Source of the DNA: Auanema rhodensis | Lineage: Eukaryota; Nematoda; Chromadorea; Rhabditida; Rhabditidae | Direction of reading: 5' to 3' | NCBI GenBank assembly: GCA_964057225.1 | Contig: OZ059896.1 | Location: 22,502,501-22,566,500 of the forward strand | Length of the DNA stretch: 64,000 bases | Part shown: positions 11,601 to 25,800 of the stretch, piece by piece | Layout of the letters: each line of letters starts with the position of its first letter | Position numbering within the stretch: the stretch's first letter is position 1 | The notes under the pieces: generated by a model | Database searches by the model: none | What the model was told of the DNA's origin: nothing | What the model saw: the letters and a program-made list of their open reading frames with translations, nothing else | Position numbers and translations under genes: made by a program

Positions 11601-12638
11601 CATTCGATGCGGATTTTTAAGCTGCGTCGATCTGTGTTATCAGATTTGCGCTAGCTTAAAAATGCACCAAGATATCAACTGATATAAGTTCACACTTATA
11701 TCCTCGATTTTCACCCTAAAGAATTAATTTTTTCGTTGAATAACATTGTCCATCGTCTTTGCCTTGAATAAAGGAATCTAAAAACATCTACTTTTTGCTA
11801 AATTATTTCGAAATTTTTCGAAAAAATTTTTGTCAAAATGTTTTTGGAAGCAATGTTGAGTGTACATGGAAACTCAACATACACTAATGCATCATTTTTC
11901 AAACGATCATAACTAATTTTTGTATTAAGCGTTTCTCAATGTAGTATAGTGCATTCGATGCGGATTTTTAAGCTGCGTCGATCTCTGTTATCAGATTTGC
12001 GCTAGCTTAAAAATGCACCGAGATATCAACTGATATAAGTTCACACTTATATCCTCGATTTTCACCCTGAAGGAATAATTTTTTCGTTGAATAACATTGT
12101 CCATCGTCTTTGCCTTGAAAAAAGGAATCTAAAAACATCTACTTTTTGCTAAATTATTTTGAAATTTTTCGAAAAAATTTTTGTCAAAATGTTTTTGGAA
12201 GCAATGTTGAGTGTACATGGAAACTCAACATACACTAATGCATCATTTTTCAAACGATCATAACTAATTTTTGTATTAAGCGTTTTTCAATGTAGTATAG
12301 TGCATTCGATGCGGATTTTTAAGCTGCGTCGATCTGTGTTATCAGATTTGCGCTAGCTTAAAAATGCACCAAGATATCAACTGATATAAGTTCACACTTA
12401 TATCCTCGATTTTCACCCTAAAGAATTAATTTTTTCGTTGAATAACATTGTCCATCGTCTTTGCCTTGAATAAAGGAATCTAAAAACATCTACTTTTTGC
12501 TAAATTATTTCGAAATTTTTCGAAAAAATTTTTGTCAAAATGTTTTTGGAAGCAATGTTGAGTGTACATGGAAACTCAACATACACTAATGCATCATTTT
12601 TCAAACGATCATAACTAATTTTTGTATTAAGCGTTTCT
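5619..12638. repeat. Array subregion 2: ACACTG units, then CACCAAG and GATCTCTG units
   Basis: Twenty units. Units 5970, 6321, 7023 and 8427 share TATAATGC, AACACTGTCC and GAAAAATGG. From 7374 on, units with CACCAAG, CCCTAAAG and GAATAAAGG dominate. Units 9480, 9831, 11235 and 11937 carry GATCTCTG with GAAGGAATAATT. Unit 10533 does not belong to this group: it has GAGAAAAGG and a TTTTTTCATT tail, like units of the next region. No gene or other element is present. Confidence 0.75.
11235..12638. repeat. Dimeric higher-order repeat (702-bp period)
   Basis: Units alternate strictly: 11235 (GATCTCTG, GAAGGAATAATT, GAAAAAAGG, tail GCGTTTTTC), 11586 (CACCAAG, CCCTAAAG, GAATAAAGG, ATTTCGAA), 11937 (as 11235) and 12288 (as 11586). 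The same A-B pair occurs at 9831-10532. This is the only stretch with a simple two-monomer repeat of repeats. Confidence 0.75.
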
Positions 12639-13691
12639 CAATGTAGTATAGTGCATTCGATGCGGATTTTTAAGCTGCGTCGATCTGTGTTATCAGATTT
12701 GCGCTAGCTTAAAAATGCACCGAGATATCAACTGATATAAGTTCACACTTATATCCTCGATTTTCACCCTGAAGAATTAATTTTTTCGTTGAATAACATT
12801 GTCCATCGTCTTTGCCTTAAAAAAAGGAATCTAAAAACATCTACTTTTTGCTAAATTAATTTGAAATTTTTCGAAAAAATTTTTGTCAAAATGTTTTTGG
12901 AAGCAATGTTGAGTGTACATGGAAACTCAACATACACTAATGCATCATTTTTCAAACGATCATAACTAATTTTTGTATTAAGCGTTTCTCAATGTAGTAT
13001 AGTGCATTCGATGCGGATTTTTAAGCTGCGTCGATCTGTGTTATCAGATTTGCGCTAGCTTAAAAATGCACCGAGATATCAACTGATATAAGTTCACACT
13101 TATATCATCGATTTTCACCCTGAAGAATTAATTTTTTCGTTGAATAACATTGTCCATCGTCTTTGCCTTAAAAAAAGGAATCTAAAAACATCTACTTTTT
13201 GCTAAATTATTTTGAAATTTTTCGAAAAAATTTTTGTCAAAATGTTTTTGGAAACAATGTTGAGTGTACATGGAAACTCAACATACACTAATGCATCATT
13301 TTTCAAACGATCATAACTAATTTCTGTATTAAGCGTTTCTCAATGTAGTATAGTGCATTCGATGCGGATTTTTAAGCTGCGTCGATCTGTGTTATCAGAT
13401 TTGCGCTAGCTTGAAAATGCACCGAGATATCAACTGATATAAGTTCACACTTATATCCTCGATTTTCACCCTGAAGAATTAATTTTTTCGTTGAATAACA
13501 TTGTCCATCGTCTTTGCTTTGAAAAAAGGAATCTAAAAACATCTACTTTTTGCTAAATTATTTTGAAATTTTTCGAAAAAATTTTTGTCAAAATGTTTTT
13601 GGAAACAATGTTGAGTGTGCATGGAAACTCAACATACACTAATGCATCATTTTTCAAACGATCATAACTAATTTCTGTATTAAGCGTTTCT

Positions 13692-16148
13692 CAATGTAGT
13701 ATAGTGCATTCGATGCGGATTTTCAAGCTGCGTCGATCTGTGTTATCAGATTTGCGCTAGCTTGAAAATGCACCGAGATATCAACTGATATAAGTTCACA
13801 CTTATATCCTCGATTTTCACCCTGAAGAATTAATTTTTTCGTTGAATAACATTGTCCATCGTCTTTGCCTTGAGAAAAGGAATCTAAAAACATCTACTTT
13901 TTGCTAAATTATTTTGAAATTTTTCGAAAAAATTTTTGTCAAAATGTTTTTGGAAGCAATGTTGAGTGTACATGGAAACTCAACATACACTAATGCATCA
14001 TTTTTCAAACGATCATAACTAATTTTTTCATTAAGCGTTTCTCAATGTAGTATAGTGCATTCGATGCGGATTTTCAAGCTGCGTCGATCTGTGTTATCAG
14101 ATTTGCGCTAGCTTGAAAATGCACCGAGATATCAACTGATATAAGTTCACACTTATATCCTCGATTTTCACCCTGAAGAATTAATTTTTTCGTTGAATAA
14201 CATTGTCCATCGTCTTTGCCTTGAAAAAAGGAATCTAAAAACATCTACTTTTTGCTGAATTATTTTGAAATTTTTCGAAAAAATTTTTGTCAAAATGTTT
14301 TTGGAAGCAATGTTGAGTGTACATGGAAACTCAACATACACTAATGCATCATTTTTCAAACGATCATAACTAATTTTTTCATTAAGCGTTTCTCAATGTA
14401 GTATAGTGCATTCGATGCGGATTTTTAAGCTGCGTCGATCTGTGTTATCAGATTTGCGCTAGCTTAAAAATGCACCGAGATATCAACTGATATAAGTTCA
14501 CACTTATATCCTCAATTTTCACCCTGAAGAATTAATTTTTTCGTAGAATAACATTGTCCATCGTCTTTGCCTTGAAAAAAGGAATCTAAAAACATCTACT
14601 TTTTGCTAAATTATTTTGAAATTTTTCGAAAAAATTTATGTCAAAATGTTTTTGGAAACAATGTTGAGTATACATGGAAACTCAACATACACTAATGCAT
14701 CATTTTTCAAACGATCATAACTAATTTCTGTATTAAGCGTTTCTCAATGTAGTATAGTGCATTCGATGCGGATTTTTAAGCTGCGTCGATCTGTGTTATC
14801 AGATTTGCGCTAGCTTAAAAATGCACCGAGATATCAACTGATATAAGTTCACACTTATATCCTCGATTTTCACCCTGAAGAATTAATTTTTTCGTTGAAT
14901 AACATTGTCCATCGTCTTTGCCTTGAAAAATGGAATCTACAAACATCTACTTTTTGCTAAATTATTTTGAAATTTTTCGAAAAAATTTTTGTCAAAATGT
15001 TTTTGGAAGCAATGTTGAGTGTACATGGAAACTCAACATACACTAATGCATCATTTTTCAAACGATCATAACTAATTTTTGTATTAAGCGTTTCTCAATG
15101 TAGTATAGTGCATTCGATGCGGATTTTTAAGCTGCGTCGATCTGTGTTATCAGATTTGCGCTAGCTTGAAAATGCACCGAGATATCAACTGATATAAGTT
15201 CACACTTATATCCTCGATTTTCACCCTGAAGAATTAATTTTTTCGTTGAATAACATTGTCCATCGTCTTTGCCTTGAGAAAAGGAATCTAAAAACATCTA
15301 CTTTTTGCTAAATTATTTTGAAATTTTTCGAAAAAATTTTTGTCAAAATGTTTTTGGAAGCAATGTTGAGTGTACATGGAAACTCAACATACACTAATGC
15401 ATCATTTTTCAAACGATCATAACTAATTTTTTCATTAAGCGTTTCTCAATGTAGTATAGTGCATTCGATGCGGATTTTCAAGCTGCGTCGATCTGTGTTA
15501 TCAGATTTGCGCTAGCTTGAAAATGCACCGAGATATCAACTGATATAAGTTCACACTTATATCCTCGATTTTCACCCTGAAGAATTGATTTTTTCGTTGA
15601 ATAACATTGTCCATCGTCTTTGCCTTGAGAAAAGGAATCTAAAAACATCTACTTTTTGCTAAATTATTTTGAAATTTTTCGAAAAAATTTTTGTCAAAAT
15701 GTTTTTGGAAGCAATGTTGAGTGTACATGGAAACTCAACATACACTAATGCATCATTTTTCAAACGATCATAACTAATTTTTTCATTAAGCGTTTCTAAA
15801 TGTAGTATAGTGCATTCGATGCGGATTTTCAAGCTGCGTCGATCTGTGTTATCAGATTTGCGCTAGCTTGAAAATGCACCGAGATATCAACTGATATAAG
15901 TTCACACTTATATCCTCGATTTTCACCCTGAAGAATTAATTTTTTCGTTGAATAACATTGTCCATCGTCTTTGCCTTGAGAAAAGGAATCTAAAAACATC
16001 TACTTTTTGCTAAATTATTTTGAAATTTTTCGAAAAAATTTTTGTCAAAATGTTTTTGGAAGCAATGTTGAGTGTACATGGAAACTCAACATACACTAAT
16101 GCATCATTTTTCAAACGATCATAACTAATTTTTTCATTAAGCGTTTCT
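13692..16148. repeat. 7-unit block, copy 1 (copy 2 at 17202-19658)
   Basis: The seven units repeat 3,510 bp (10 units) downstream with the same ordered marks: C-G stem; C-G stem with TGCTGAATT; CCTCAA, CGTAG, TTTATGTC, GAGTATAC; GAAAAATGG with CTACAAAC; T-G stem; C-G stem with GAATTGATT; C-G stem. The two differences I found are in which copy has CTAAATG instead of CTCAATG at the unit start (15798 and 17202). A partly overlapping copy at 4-unit spacing links 15798-16850 to 17202-18254. Confidence 0.75.
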
Positions 16149-17201
16149 CAATGTAGTATAGTGCATTCGATGCGGATTTTCAAGCTGCGTCGATCTGTGT
16201 TATCAGATTTGCGCTAGCTTGAAAATGCACCGAGATATCAACTGATATAAGTTCACACTTATATCCTCGATTTTCACCCTGAAGAATTAATTTTTTCGTT
16301 GAATAACATTGTCCATCGTCTTTGCCTTGAAAAAAGGAATCTAAAAACATCTACTTTTTGCTGAATTATTTTGAAATTTTTCGAAAAAATTTTTGTCAAA
16401 ATGTTTTTGGAAGCAATGTTGAGTGTACATGGAAACTCAACATACACTAATGCATCATTTTTCAAACGATCATAACTAATTTTTTCATTAAGCGTTTCTC
16501 AATGTAGTATAGTGCATTCGATGCGGATTTTTAAGCTGCGTCGATCTGTGTTATCAGATTTGCGCTAGCTTAAAAATGCACCGAGATATCAACTGATATA
16601 AGTTCACACTTATATCCTCAATTTTCACCCTGAAGAATTAATTTTTTCGTAGAATAACATTGTCCATCGTCTTTGCCTTGAAAAAAGGAATCTAAAAACA
16701 TCTACTTTTTGCTAAATTATTTTGAAATTTTTCGAAAAAATTTATGTCAAAATGTTTTTGGAAACAATGTTGAGTATACATGGAAACTCAACATACACTA
16801 ATGCATCATTTTTCAAACGATCATAACTAATTTTTTCATTAAGCGTTTCTCAATGTAGTATAGTGCATTCGATGCGGATTTTTAAGCTGCGTCGATCTGT
16901 GTTATCAGATTTGCGCTAGCTTAAAAATGCACCGAGATATCAACTGATATAAGTTCACACTTATATCCTCGATTTTCACCCTGAAGAATTGATTTTTTCG
17001 TTGAATAACATTGTCCATCGTCTTTGCCTTGAGAAAAGGAATCTAAAAACATCTACTTTTTGCTAAATTATTTTGAAATTTTTCGAAAAAATTTTTGTCA
17101 AAATGTTTTTGGAAGCAATGTTGAGTGTACATGGAAACTCAACATACACTAATGCATCATTTTTCAAACGATCATAACTAATTTTTTCATTAAGCGTTTC
17201 T

Positions 17202-19658
17202 AAATGTAGTATAGTGCATTCGATGCGGATTTTCAAGCTGCGTCGATCTGTGTTATCAGATTTGCGCTAGCTTGAAAATGCACCGAGATATCAACTGATA
17301 TAAGTTCACACTTATATCCTCGATTTTCACCCTGAAGAATTAATTTTTTCGTTGAATAACATTGTCCATCGTCTTTGCCTTGAGAAAAGGAATCTAAAAA
17401 CATCTACTTTTTGCTAAATTATTTTGAAATTTTTCGAAAAAATTTTTGTCAAAATGTTTTTGGAAGCAATGTTGAGTGTACATGGAAACTCAACATACAC
17501 TAATGCATCATTTTTCAAACGATCATAACTAATTTTTTCATTAAGCGTTTCTCAATGTAGTATAGTGCATTCGATGCGGATTTTCAAGCTGCGTCGATCT
17601 GTGTTATCAGATTTGCGCTAGCTTGAAAATGCACCGAGATATCAACTGATATAAGTTCACACTTATATCCTCGATTTTCACCCTGAAGAATTAATTTTTT
17701 CGTTGAATAACATTGTCCATCGTCTTTGCCTTGAAAAAAGGAATCTAAAAACATCTACTTTTTGCTGAATTATTTTGAAATTTTTCGAAAAAATTTTTGT
17801 CAAAATGTTTTTGGAAGCAATGTTGAGTGTACATGGAAACTCAACATACACTAATGCATCATTTTTCAAACGATCATAACTAATTTTTTCATTAAGCGTT
17901 TCTCAATGTAGTATAGTGCATTCGATGCGGATTTTTAAGCTGCGTCGATCTGTGTTATCAGATTTGCGCTAGCTTAAAAATGCACCGAGATATCAACTGA
18001 TATAAGTTCACACTTATATCCTCAATTTTCACCCTGAAGAATTAATTTTTTCGTAGAATAACATTGTCCATCGTCTTTGCCTTGAAAAAAGGAATCTAAA
18101 AACATCTACTTTTTGCTAAATTATTTTGAAATTTTTCGAAAAAATTTATGTCAAAATGTTTTTGGAAACAATGTTGAGTATACATGGAAACTCAACATAC
18201 ACTAATGCATCATTTTTCAAACGATCATAACTAATTTCTGTATTAAGCGTTTCTCAATGTAGTATAGTGCATTCGATGCGGATTTTTAAGCTGCGTCGAT
18301 CTGTGTTATCAGATTTGCGCTAGCTTAAAAATGCACCGAGATATCAACTGATATAAGTTCACACTTATATCCTCGATTTTCACCCTGAAGAATTAATTTT
18401 TTCGTTGAATAACATTGTCCATCGTCTTTGCCTTGAAAAATGGAATCTACAAACATCTACTTTTTGCTAAATTATTTTGAAATTTTTCGAAAAAATTTTT
18501 GTCAAAATGTTTTTGGAAGCAATGTTGAGTGTACATGGAAACTCAACATACACTAATGCATCATTTTTCAAACGATCATAACTAATTTTTGTATTAAGCG
18601 TTTCTCAATGTAGTATAGTGCATTCGATGCGGATTTTTAAGCTGCGTCGATCTGTGTTATCAGATTTGCGCTAGCTTGAAAATGCACCGAGATATCAACT
18701 GATATAAGTTCACACTTATATCCTCGATTTTCACCCTGAAGAATTAATTTTTTCGTTGAATAACATTGTCCATCGTCTTTGCCTTGAGAAAAGGAATCTA
18801 AAAACATCTACTTTTTGCTAAATTATTTTGAAATTTTTCGAAAAAATTTTTGTCAAAATGTTTTTGGAAGCAATGTTGAGTGTACATGGAAACTCAACAT
18901 ACACTAATGCATCATTTTTCAAACGATCATAACTAATTTTTTCATTAAGCGTTTCTCAATGTAGTATAGTGCATTCGATGCGGATTTTCAAGCTGCGTCG
19001 ATCTGTGTTATCAGATTTGCGCTAGCTTGAAAATGCACCGAGATATCAACTGATATAAGTTCACACTTATATCCTCGATTTTCACCCTGAAGAATTGATT
19101 TTTTCGTTGAATAACATTGTCCATCGTCTTTGCCTTGAGAAAAGGAATCTAAAAACATCTACTTTTTGCTAAATTATTTTGAAATTTTTCGAAAAAATTT
19201 TTGTCAAAATGTTTTTGGAAGCAATGTTGAGTGTACATGGAAACTCAACATACACTAATGCATCATTTTTCAAACGATCATAACTAATTTTTTCATTAAG
19301 CGTTTCTCAATGTAGTATAGTGCATTCGATGCGGATTTTCAAGCTGCGTCGATCTGTGTTATCAGATTTGCGCTAGCTTGAAAATGCACCGAGATATCAA
19401 CTGATATAAGTTCACACTTATATCCTCGATTTTCACCCTGAAGAATTAATTTTTTCGTTGAATAACATTGTCCATCGTCTTTGCCTTGAGAAAAGGAATC
19501 TAAAAACATCTACTTTTTGCTAAATTATTTTGAAATTTTTCGAAAAAATTTTTGTCAAAATGTTTTTGGAAGCAATGTTGAGTGTACATGGAAACTCAAC
19601 ATACACTAATGCATCATTTTTCAAACGATCATAACTAATTTTTTCATTAAGCGTTTCT
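17202..19658. repeat. 7-unit block, copy 2 (of 13692-16148)
   Basis: Same ordered set of diagnostic variants as 13692-16148, shifted by 10 units. The following unit (19659: ATTCTGAA and TTTTTGTATT tail) no longer matches its counterpart (16149: TGCTGAATT and TTTTTTCATT tail), which sets the right boundary. Confidence 0.75.
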
Positions 19659-20360
19659 CAATGTAGTATAGTGCATTCGATGCGGATTTTCAAGCTGCGT
19701 CGATCTGTGTTATCAGATTTGCGCTAGCTTGAAAATGCACCGAGATATCAACTGATATAAGTTCACACTTATATCCTCGATTTTCACCCTGAAGAATTAA
19801 TTTTTTCGTTGAATAACATTGTCCATCGTCTTTGCCTTGAAAAAAGGAATCTAAAAACATCTACTTTTTGCTAAATTATTCTGAAATTTTTCGAAAAAAT
19901 TTTTGTCAAAATGTTTTTGGAAGCAATGTTGAGTGTACATGGAAACTCAACATACACTAATGCATCATTTTTCAAACGATCATAACTAATTTTTGTATTA
20001 AGCGTTTCTCAATGTAGTATAGTGCATTCGATGCGGATTTTTAAGCTGCGTCGATCTGTGTTATCAGATTTGCGCTAGCTTAAAAATGCACCGAGATATC
20101 AACTGATATAAGTTCACACTTATATCCTCGATTTTCACCCTGAAGAATTAATTTTTTCGTTGAATAACATTGTCCATCGTCTTTGCCTTGAGAAAAGGAA
20201 TCTAAAAACATCTACTTTTTGCTAAATTATTTTGAAATTTTTCGAAAAAATTTTTGTCAAAATGTTTTTGGAAGCAATGTTGAGTGTACATGGAAACTCA
20301 ACATACACTAATGCATCATTTTTCAAACGATCATAACTAATTTTTTCATTAAGCGTTTCT

Positions 20361-22817
20361 CAATGTAGTATAGTGCATTCGATGCGGATTTTTAAGCTGC
20401 GTCGATCTGTGTTATCAGATTTGCGCTAGCTTAAAAATGCACCGAGATATCAACTGATATAAGTTCACACTTATATCCTCAATTTTCACCCTGAAGAATT
20501 AATTTTTTCGTAGAATAACATTGTCCATCGTCTTTGCCTTGAAAAAAGGAATCTAAAAACATCTACTTTTTGCTAAATTATTTTGAAATTTTTCGAAAAA
20601 ATTTATGTCAAAATGTTTTTGGAAACAATGTTGAGTGTACATGGAAACTCAACATACACTAATGCATCATTTTTCAAACGATCATAACTAATTTCTGTAT
20701 TAAGCGTTTCTCAATGTAGTATAGTGCATTCGATGCGGATTTTTAAGCTGCGTCGATCTGTGTTATCAGATTTGCGCTAGCTTAAAAATGCACCGAGATA
20801 TCAACTGATATAAGTTCACACTTATATCCTCGATTTTCACCCTGAAGAATTAATTTTTTCGTTGAATAACATTGTCCATCGTCTTTGCCTTGAAAAAAGG
20901 AATCTAAAAACATCTACTTTTTGCTAAATTATTCTGAAATTTTTCGAAAAAATTTTTGTCAAAATGTTTTTGGAAGCAATGTTGAGTGTACATGGAAACT
21001 CAACATACACTAATGCATCATTTTTCAAACGATCATAACTAATTTTTGTATTAAGCGTTTCTCAATGTAGTATAGTGCATTCGATGCGGATTTTTAAGCT
21101 GCGTCGATCTGTGTTATCAGATTTGTGCTAGCTTAAAAATGCACCGAGATATCAACTGATATAAGTTCACACTTATATCCTCGATTTTCACCCTGAAGAA
21201 TTAATTTTTTCGTTGAATAACATTGTCCATCGTCTTTGCCTTGAAAAAAGGAATCTAAAAACATCTACTTTTTGCTAAATTATTCTGAAATTTTTCAAAA
21301 AAATTTTTGTCAAAATGTTTTTGGAAGCAATGTTGAGTGTACATGGAAACTCAACATACACTAATGCATCATTTTTCAAACGATCATAACTAATTTTTGT
21401 ATTAAGCGTTTCTCAATGTAGTATAGTGCATTCGATGCGGATTTTTAAGCTGCGTCGATCTGTGTTATCAGATTTGCGCTAGCTTGAAAATGCACCGAGA
21501 TATCAACTGATATAAGTTCACACTTATATCCTCGATTTTCACCCTGAAGAATTAATTTTTTCGTTGAATAACATTGTCCATCGTCTTCGCCTTGAAAAAA
21601 GGAATCTAAAAACATCTACATTTTGCTAAATTATTCTGAAAATTTTCGAAAAAATTTTTGTCAAAATGTTTTTGGAAGCAATGTTGAGTGTACATGGAAA
21701 CTCAACATACACTAATGCATCATTTTTCAAACGATCATAACTAATTTTTGTATTAAGCGTTTTTCAATGTAGTATAGTGCATTCGATGCGGATTTTTAAG
21801 CTGCGTCGATCTATGTTATCAGATTTGCGCTAGCTTGAAAATGCACCGAGATATCAACTGATATAAGTTCACACTTATATCCTCGATTTTCACCCTGAAG
21901 AATTAATTTTTTCGTTGAATAACATTGTCCATCGTCTTTGCCTTGAAAAAAGAAATCTAAAAACATCTACTTTTTGCTAAATTATTTTGAAATTTTTCGA
22001 AAAAATTTTTGTCAAAATGTTTTTGGAAGCAATGTTGAGTGTACATGGAAACTCAACATACACTAATGCATCATGTTTCAAACGATCATAACTAATTTTT
22101 GTATTAAGCGTTTCTCAATGTAGTATAGTGCATTCGATGCGGATTTTTAAGCTGCGTCGATCTGTGTTATCAGATTTGCGCTAGCTTAAAAATGCACCGA
22201 GATATCAACTGATATAAGTTCACACTTATATCCTCGATTTTCACCCTGAAGAATTTATTTTTTCGTTGAATAACATTGTCCATCGTTTTTGCCTTGAAAA
22301 AAGAAATCTAAAAACATCTACTTTTTGCTAAATTATTTTGAAATTTTTCGAAAAAATTTTTGTCAAAATGTTTTTGGAAGCAATGTTGATTGTACATGGA
22401 AACTCAACATACACTAATGCATCATTTTTCAAACGATCATAACTAATTTTTGTATTAAGCGTTTCTCAATGTAGTATAGTGCATTCGATGCGGATTTTTA
22501 AGCTGCGTCGATCTGTGTTATCAGATTTGCGCTAGCTTGAAAATGCACCGAGATATCAACTGATATAAGTTCACACTTATATCCTCGATTTTCACCCTGA
22601 AGAATTTATTTTTTCGTTGAATAACATTGTCCATCGTTTTTGCCTTCAAAAAAGAAATCTAAAAACATCTACTTTTTGCTAAATTATTTTGAAATTTTTC
22701 GAAAAAATTTTTGTCAAAATGTTTTTGGAAGCAATGTTGATTGTACATGGAAACTCAACATACACTAATGCATCATTTTTCAAACGATCATAACTAATTT
22801 TTGTATCAAGCGTTTCT
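20361..22817. repeat. 7-unit block, copy 1 (copy 2 at 26328-28784)
   Basis: The seven units recur 5,967 bp (17 units) downstream in the same order: CCTCAA with TTTATGTC and GGAAACAATG; ATTCTGAA; TTTGTGCT; CTTCGCC; CTATGTT with CATGTTTC; two GAATTTATT units. Differences seen are single bases: TTTTTCAAAAA near 21296, CTACATTTTG near 21618, CTTCAAAAAAG near 22645 and GTATCAAG near 22804 in this copy; CATTTTCC near 28391 in the other. Confidence 0.75.
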
Positions 22818-25800
22818 CAATGTAGTATAGTGCATTCGATGTGGATTTTTAAGCTGCGTCGATCTGTGTTATCAGATTTGCGCTAGCTTAAAAATGCACC
22901 GAGATATCAACTGATATAAGTTCACACTTATATCCTCGATTTTCACCCTGAAGAATTAATTTTTTCGTTGAATAACATTGTCCATCGTCTTTGCCTTGAG
23001 AAAAGGAATCTAAAAACATCTACTTTTTGCTAAATTATTTTGAAATTTTTCGAAAAAATTTTTGTCAAAATGTTTTTGGAAGCAATGTTGAGTGTACATG
23101 GAAACTCAACATACACTAATGCATCATTTTTCAAACAATCATAACTAATTTTTGTATTAAGCGTTTCTCAATGTAGTATAGTGCATTCGATGCGGATTTT
23201 TAAGCTGCGTCGATCTGTGTTATCAGATTTGCGCTAGCTTGAAAATGCACCGAGATATCAACTGATATAAGTTCACACTTATATCCTCGATTTTCACCCT
23301 GAAGAATTAATTTTTTCGTTGAATAACATTGTCCATCGTCTTTGCCTTGAAAAAAGGAATCTAAAAACATCTACTTTTTGCTAAATTATTTTGAAATTTT
23401 TCGAAAAAATTTTTGTCAAAATGTTTTTGGAAGCAATGTTGAGTGTACATGGAAACTCAACATACACTAATGCATCATTTTTCAAACGATCATAACTAAT
23501 TTTTTCATTAAGCGTTTCTCAATGTAGTATAGTGCATTCGATGCGGATTTTTAAGCTGCGTCGATCTGTGTTATCAGATTTGCGCTAGCTTAAAAATGCA
23601 CCGAGATATCAACTGATATCTGTTCACACTTATATCCTCGATTTTCACCCTGAAGAATTAATTTTTTCGTTGAATAACATTGTTAATCGTCTTTGCCTTG
23701 AAAAAAGGAATCTAAAAACATCTACTTTTTGCTAAATTATTTTGAAATTTTTCGAAAAAATTTTTGTCAAAATGTTTTTGGAAGCAATGTTGAGTGTACA
23801 TGGAAACTCAACATACACTAATGCATCATGTTTCAAACGATCATAACTAATTTTTGTATTAAGCGTTTCTCAATGTAGTATAGTGCATTCGATGCGTATT
23901 TTTAAGCTGCGTCGATCTGTGTTATCAGATTTGCGCTAGCTTAAAAATGCACCGAGATATCAACTGATATAAGTTCACACTTATATCCTCGATTTTCACC
24001 CTGAAGAATTAATTTTTTCGTTGAATAACATTGTTAATCGTCTTTGCCTTGAAAAAAGGAATCTAAAAACATCTACTTTTTGCTAAATTATCCTGAAATT
24101 TTTCGAAAAAATTTTTGTCAAAATGTTTTTGGAAGCAATGTTGAGTGTACATGGAAACTCAACATACACTAATGCATCATTTTTCAAACAATCATAACTA
24201 ATTTTTGTATTAAGCGTTTCTCAATGTAGTATAGTGCATTCGATGCGGATTTTTAAGCTGCGTCGATCTGTGTTATCAGATTTGCGCTAGCTTAAAAATG
24301 CACCGAGATATCAACTGATATCTGTTCACACTTATATCCTCGATTTTCACCCTGAAGAATTAATTTTTTCGTTGAATAACATTGTCCATCGTCTTTGCCT
24401 TAAAAAAAGGAATCTAAAAACATCTACTTTTTGCTAAATTATTTTGAAATTTTTCGAAAAAATTTTTGTCAAAATGTTTTTGGAAGCAATGTTGAGTGTA
24501 CATGGAAACTCAACATACACTAATGCATCATTTTTCAAACGATCATAACTAATTTTTTCATTAAGCGTTTCTCAATGTAGTATAGTGCATTCGATGCGGA
24601 TTTTCAAGCTGCGTCGATCTGTGTTATCAGATTTGCGCTAGCTTGAAAATGCACCGAGATATCAACTGATATAAGTTCACACTTATATCCTCGATTTTCA
24701 CCCTGAAGAATTAATTTTTTCGTTGAATAACATTGTCCATCGTCTTTGCCTTGAAAAAAGGAATCTAAAAACATCTACTTTTTGCTAAATTATTTTGAAA
24801 TTTTTCGAAAAAATTTTTGTCAAAATGTTTTTGGAAGCAATGTTGAGTGTACATGGAAACTCAACATACACTAATGCATCATTTTTCAAACGATCATAAC
24901 TAATTTTTTTATTAAGCGTTTCTCAATGTAGTATAGTGCATTCGATGCGGATTTTCAAGCTGCGTCGATCTGTGTTATCAGATTTGCGCTAGCTTGAAAA
25001 TGCACCGAGATATCAACTGATATAAGTTCACACTTATATCCTCGATTTTCACCCTGAAGAATTAATTTTTTCGTTGAATAACATTGTCCATCGTCTTTGC
25101 CTTGAAAAAAGGAATCTAAAAACATCTACTTTTTGCTAAATTATTTTGAAATTTTTCGAAAAAATTTTTGTCAAAATGTTTTTGGAAGCAATGTTGAGTG
25201 TACATGGAAACTCAACATACACTAATGCATCATTTTTCAAACGATCATAACTAATTTTTTCATTAAGCGTTTTTCAATGTAGTATAGTGCATTCGATGCG
25301 GATTTTTAAGCTGCGTCGATCTGTGTTATCAGATTTGCGCTAGCTTAAAAATGCACCGAGATATCAACTGATATAAGTTCACACTTATATCCTCAATTTT
25401 CACCCTGAAGAATTAATTTTTTCGTAGAATAACATTGTCCATCGTCTTTGCCTTGAAAAAAGGAATCTAAAAACATCTACTTTTTGCTAAATTATTTTGA
25501 AATTTTTCGAAAAAATTTTTGTCAAAATGTTTTTGGAAGCAATGTTGAGTGTACATGGAAACTCAACATACACTAATGCATCATGTTTCAAACGATCATA
25601 ACTAATTTTTGTATTTAGCGTTTCTCAATGTAGTATAGTGCATTCGATGCGGATTTTTAAGCTGCGTCGATCTGTGTTATCAGATTTGCGCTAGCTTGAA
25701 AATGCACCGAGATATCAACTGATATAAGTTCACACTTATATCCTCGATTTTCACCCTGAAGAATTAATTTTTTCGTTGAATAACATTGTCCATCGTCTTT

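Larger units (their letters stand above)
12639..20009. repeat. Array subregion 3: C-G stem units with GAGAAAAGG and TTTTTTCATT tails
   Basis: Twenty-one units. The C-G hairpin-stem state (TTTTCAAGC with GCTTGAAAA) first appears here at 13692 and is frequent (14043, 15447, 15798, 16149, 17202, 17553, 18957, 19308, 19659). GAGAAAAGG and the TTTTTTCATTAAG tail are common, and CCTCAATTTT with CGTAGAAT first appears as a linked pair at 14394. Units 14394, 16500 and 17904 share TTTATGTC and GAGTATACATGG. Short reverse-strand open frames at 14168-14359, 16274-16465 and 17678-17869 are discussed under rejected items. Confidence 0.75.

Noticed and set aside
14168-14359. 63-codon reverse-strand open frames, also at 16274-16465, 17678-17869 and 36281-36472
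   Set aside because: They are satellite sequence. They open only because TGCTAAATT became TGCTGAATT (reverse-strand TAG to CAG) in four of 182 units, and they begin at a TTG, not ATG. No family similarity and no conservation of the frame in other units.
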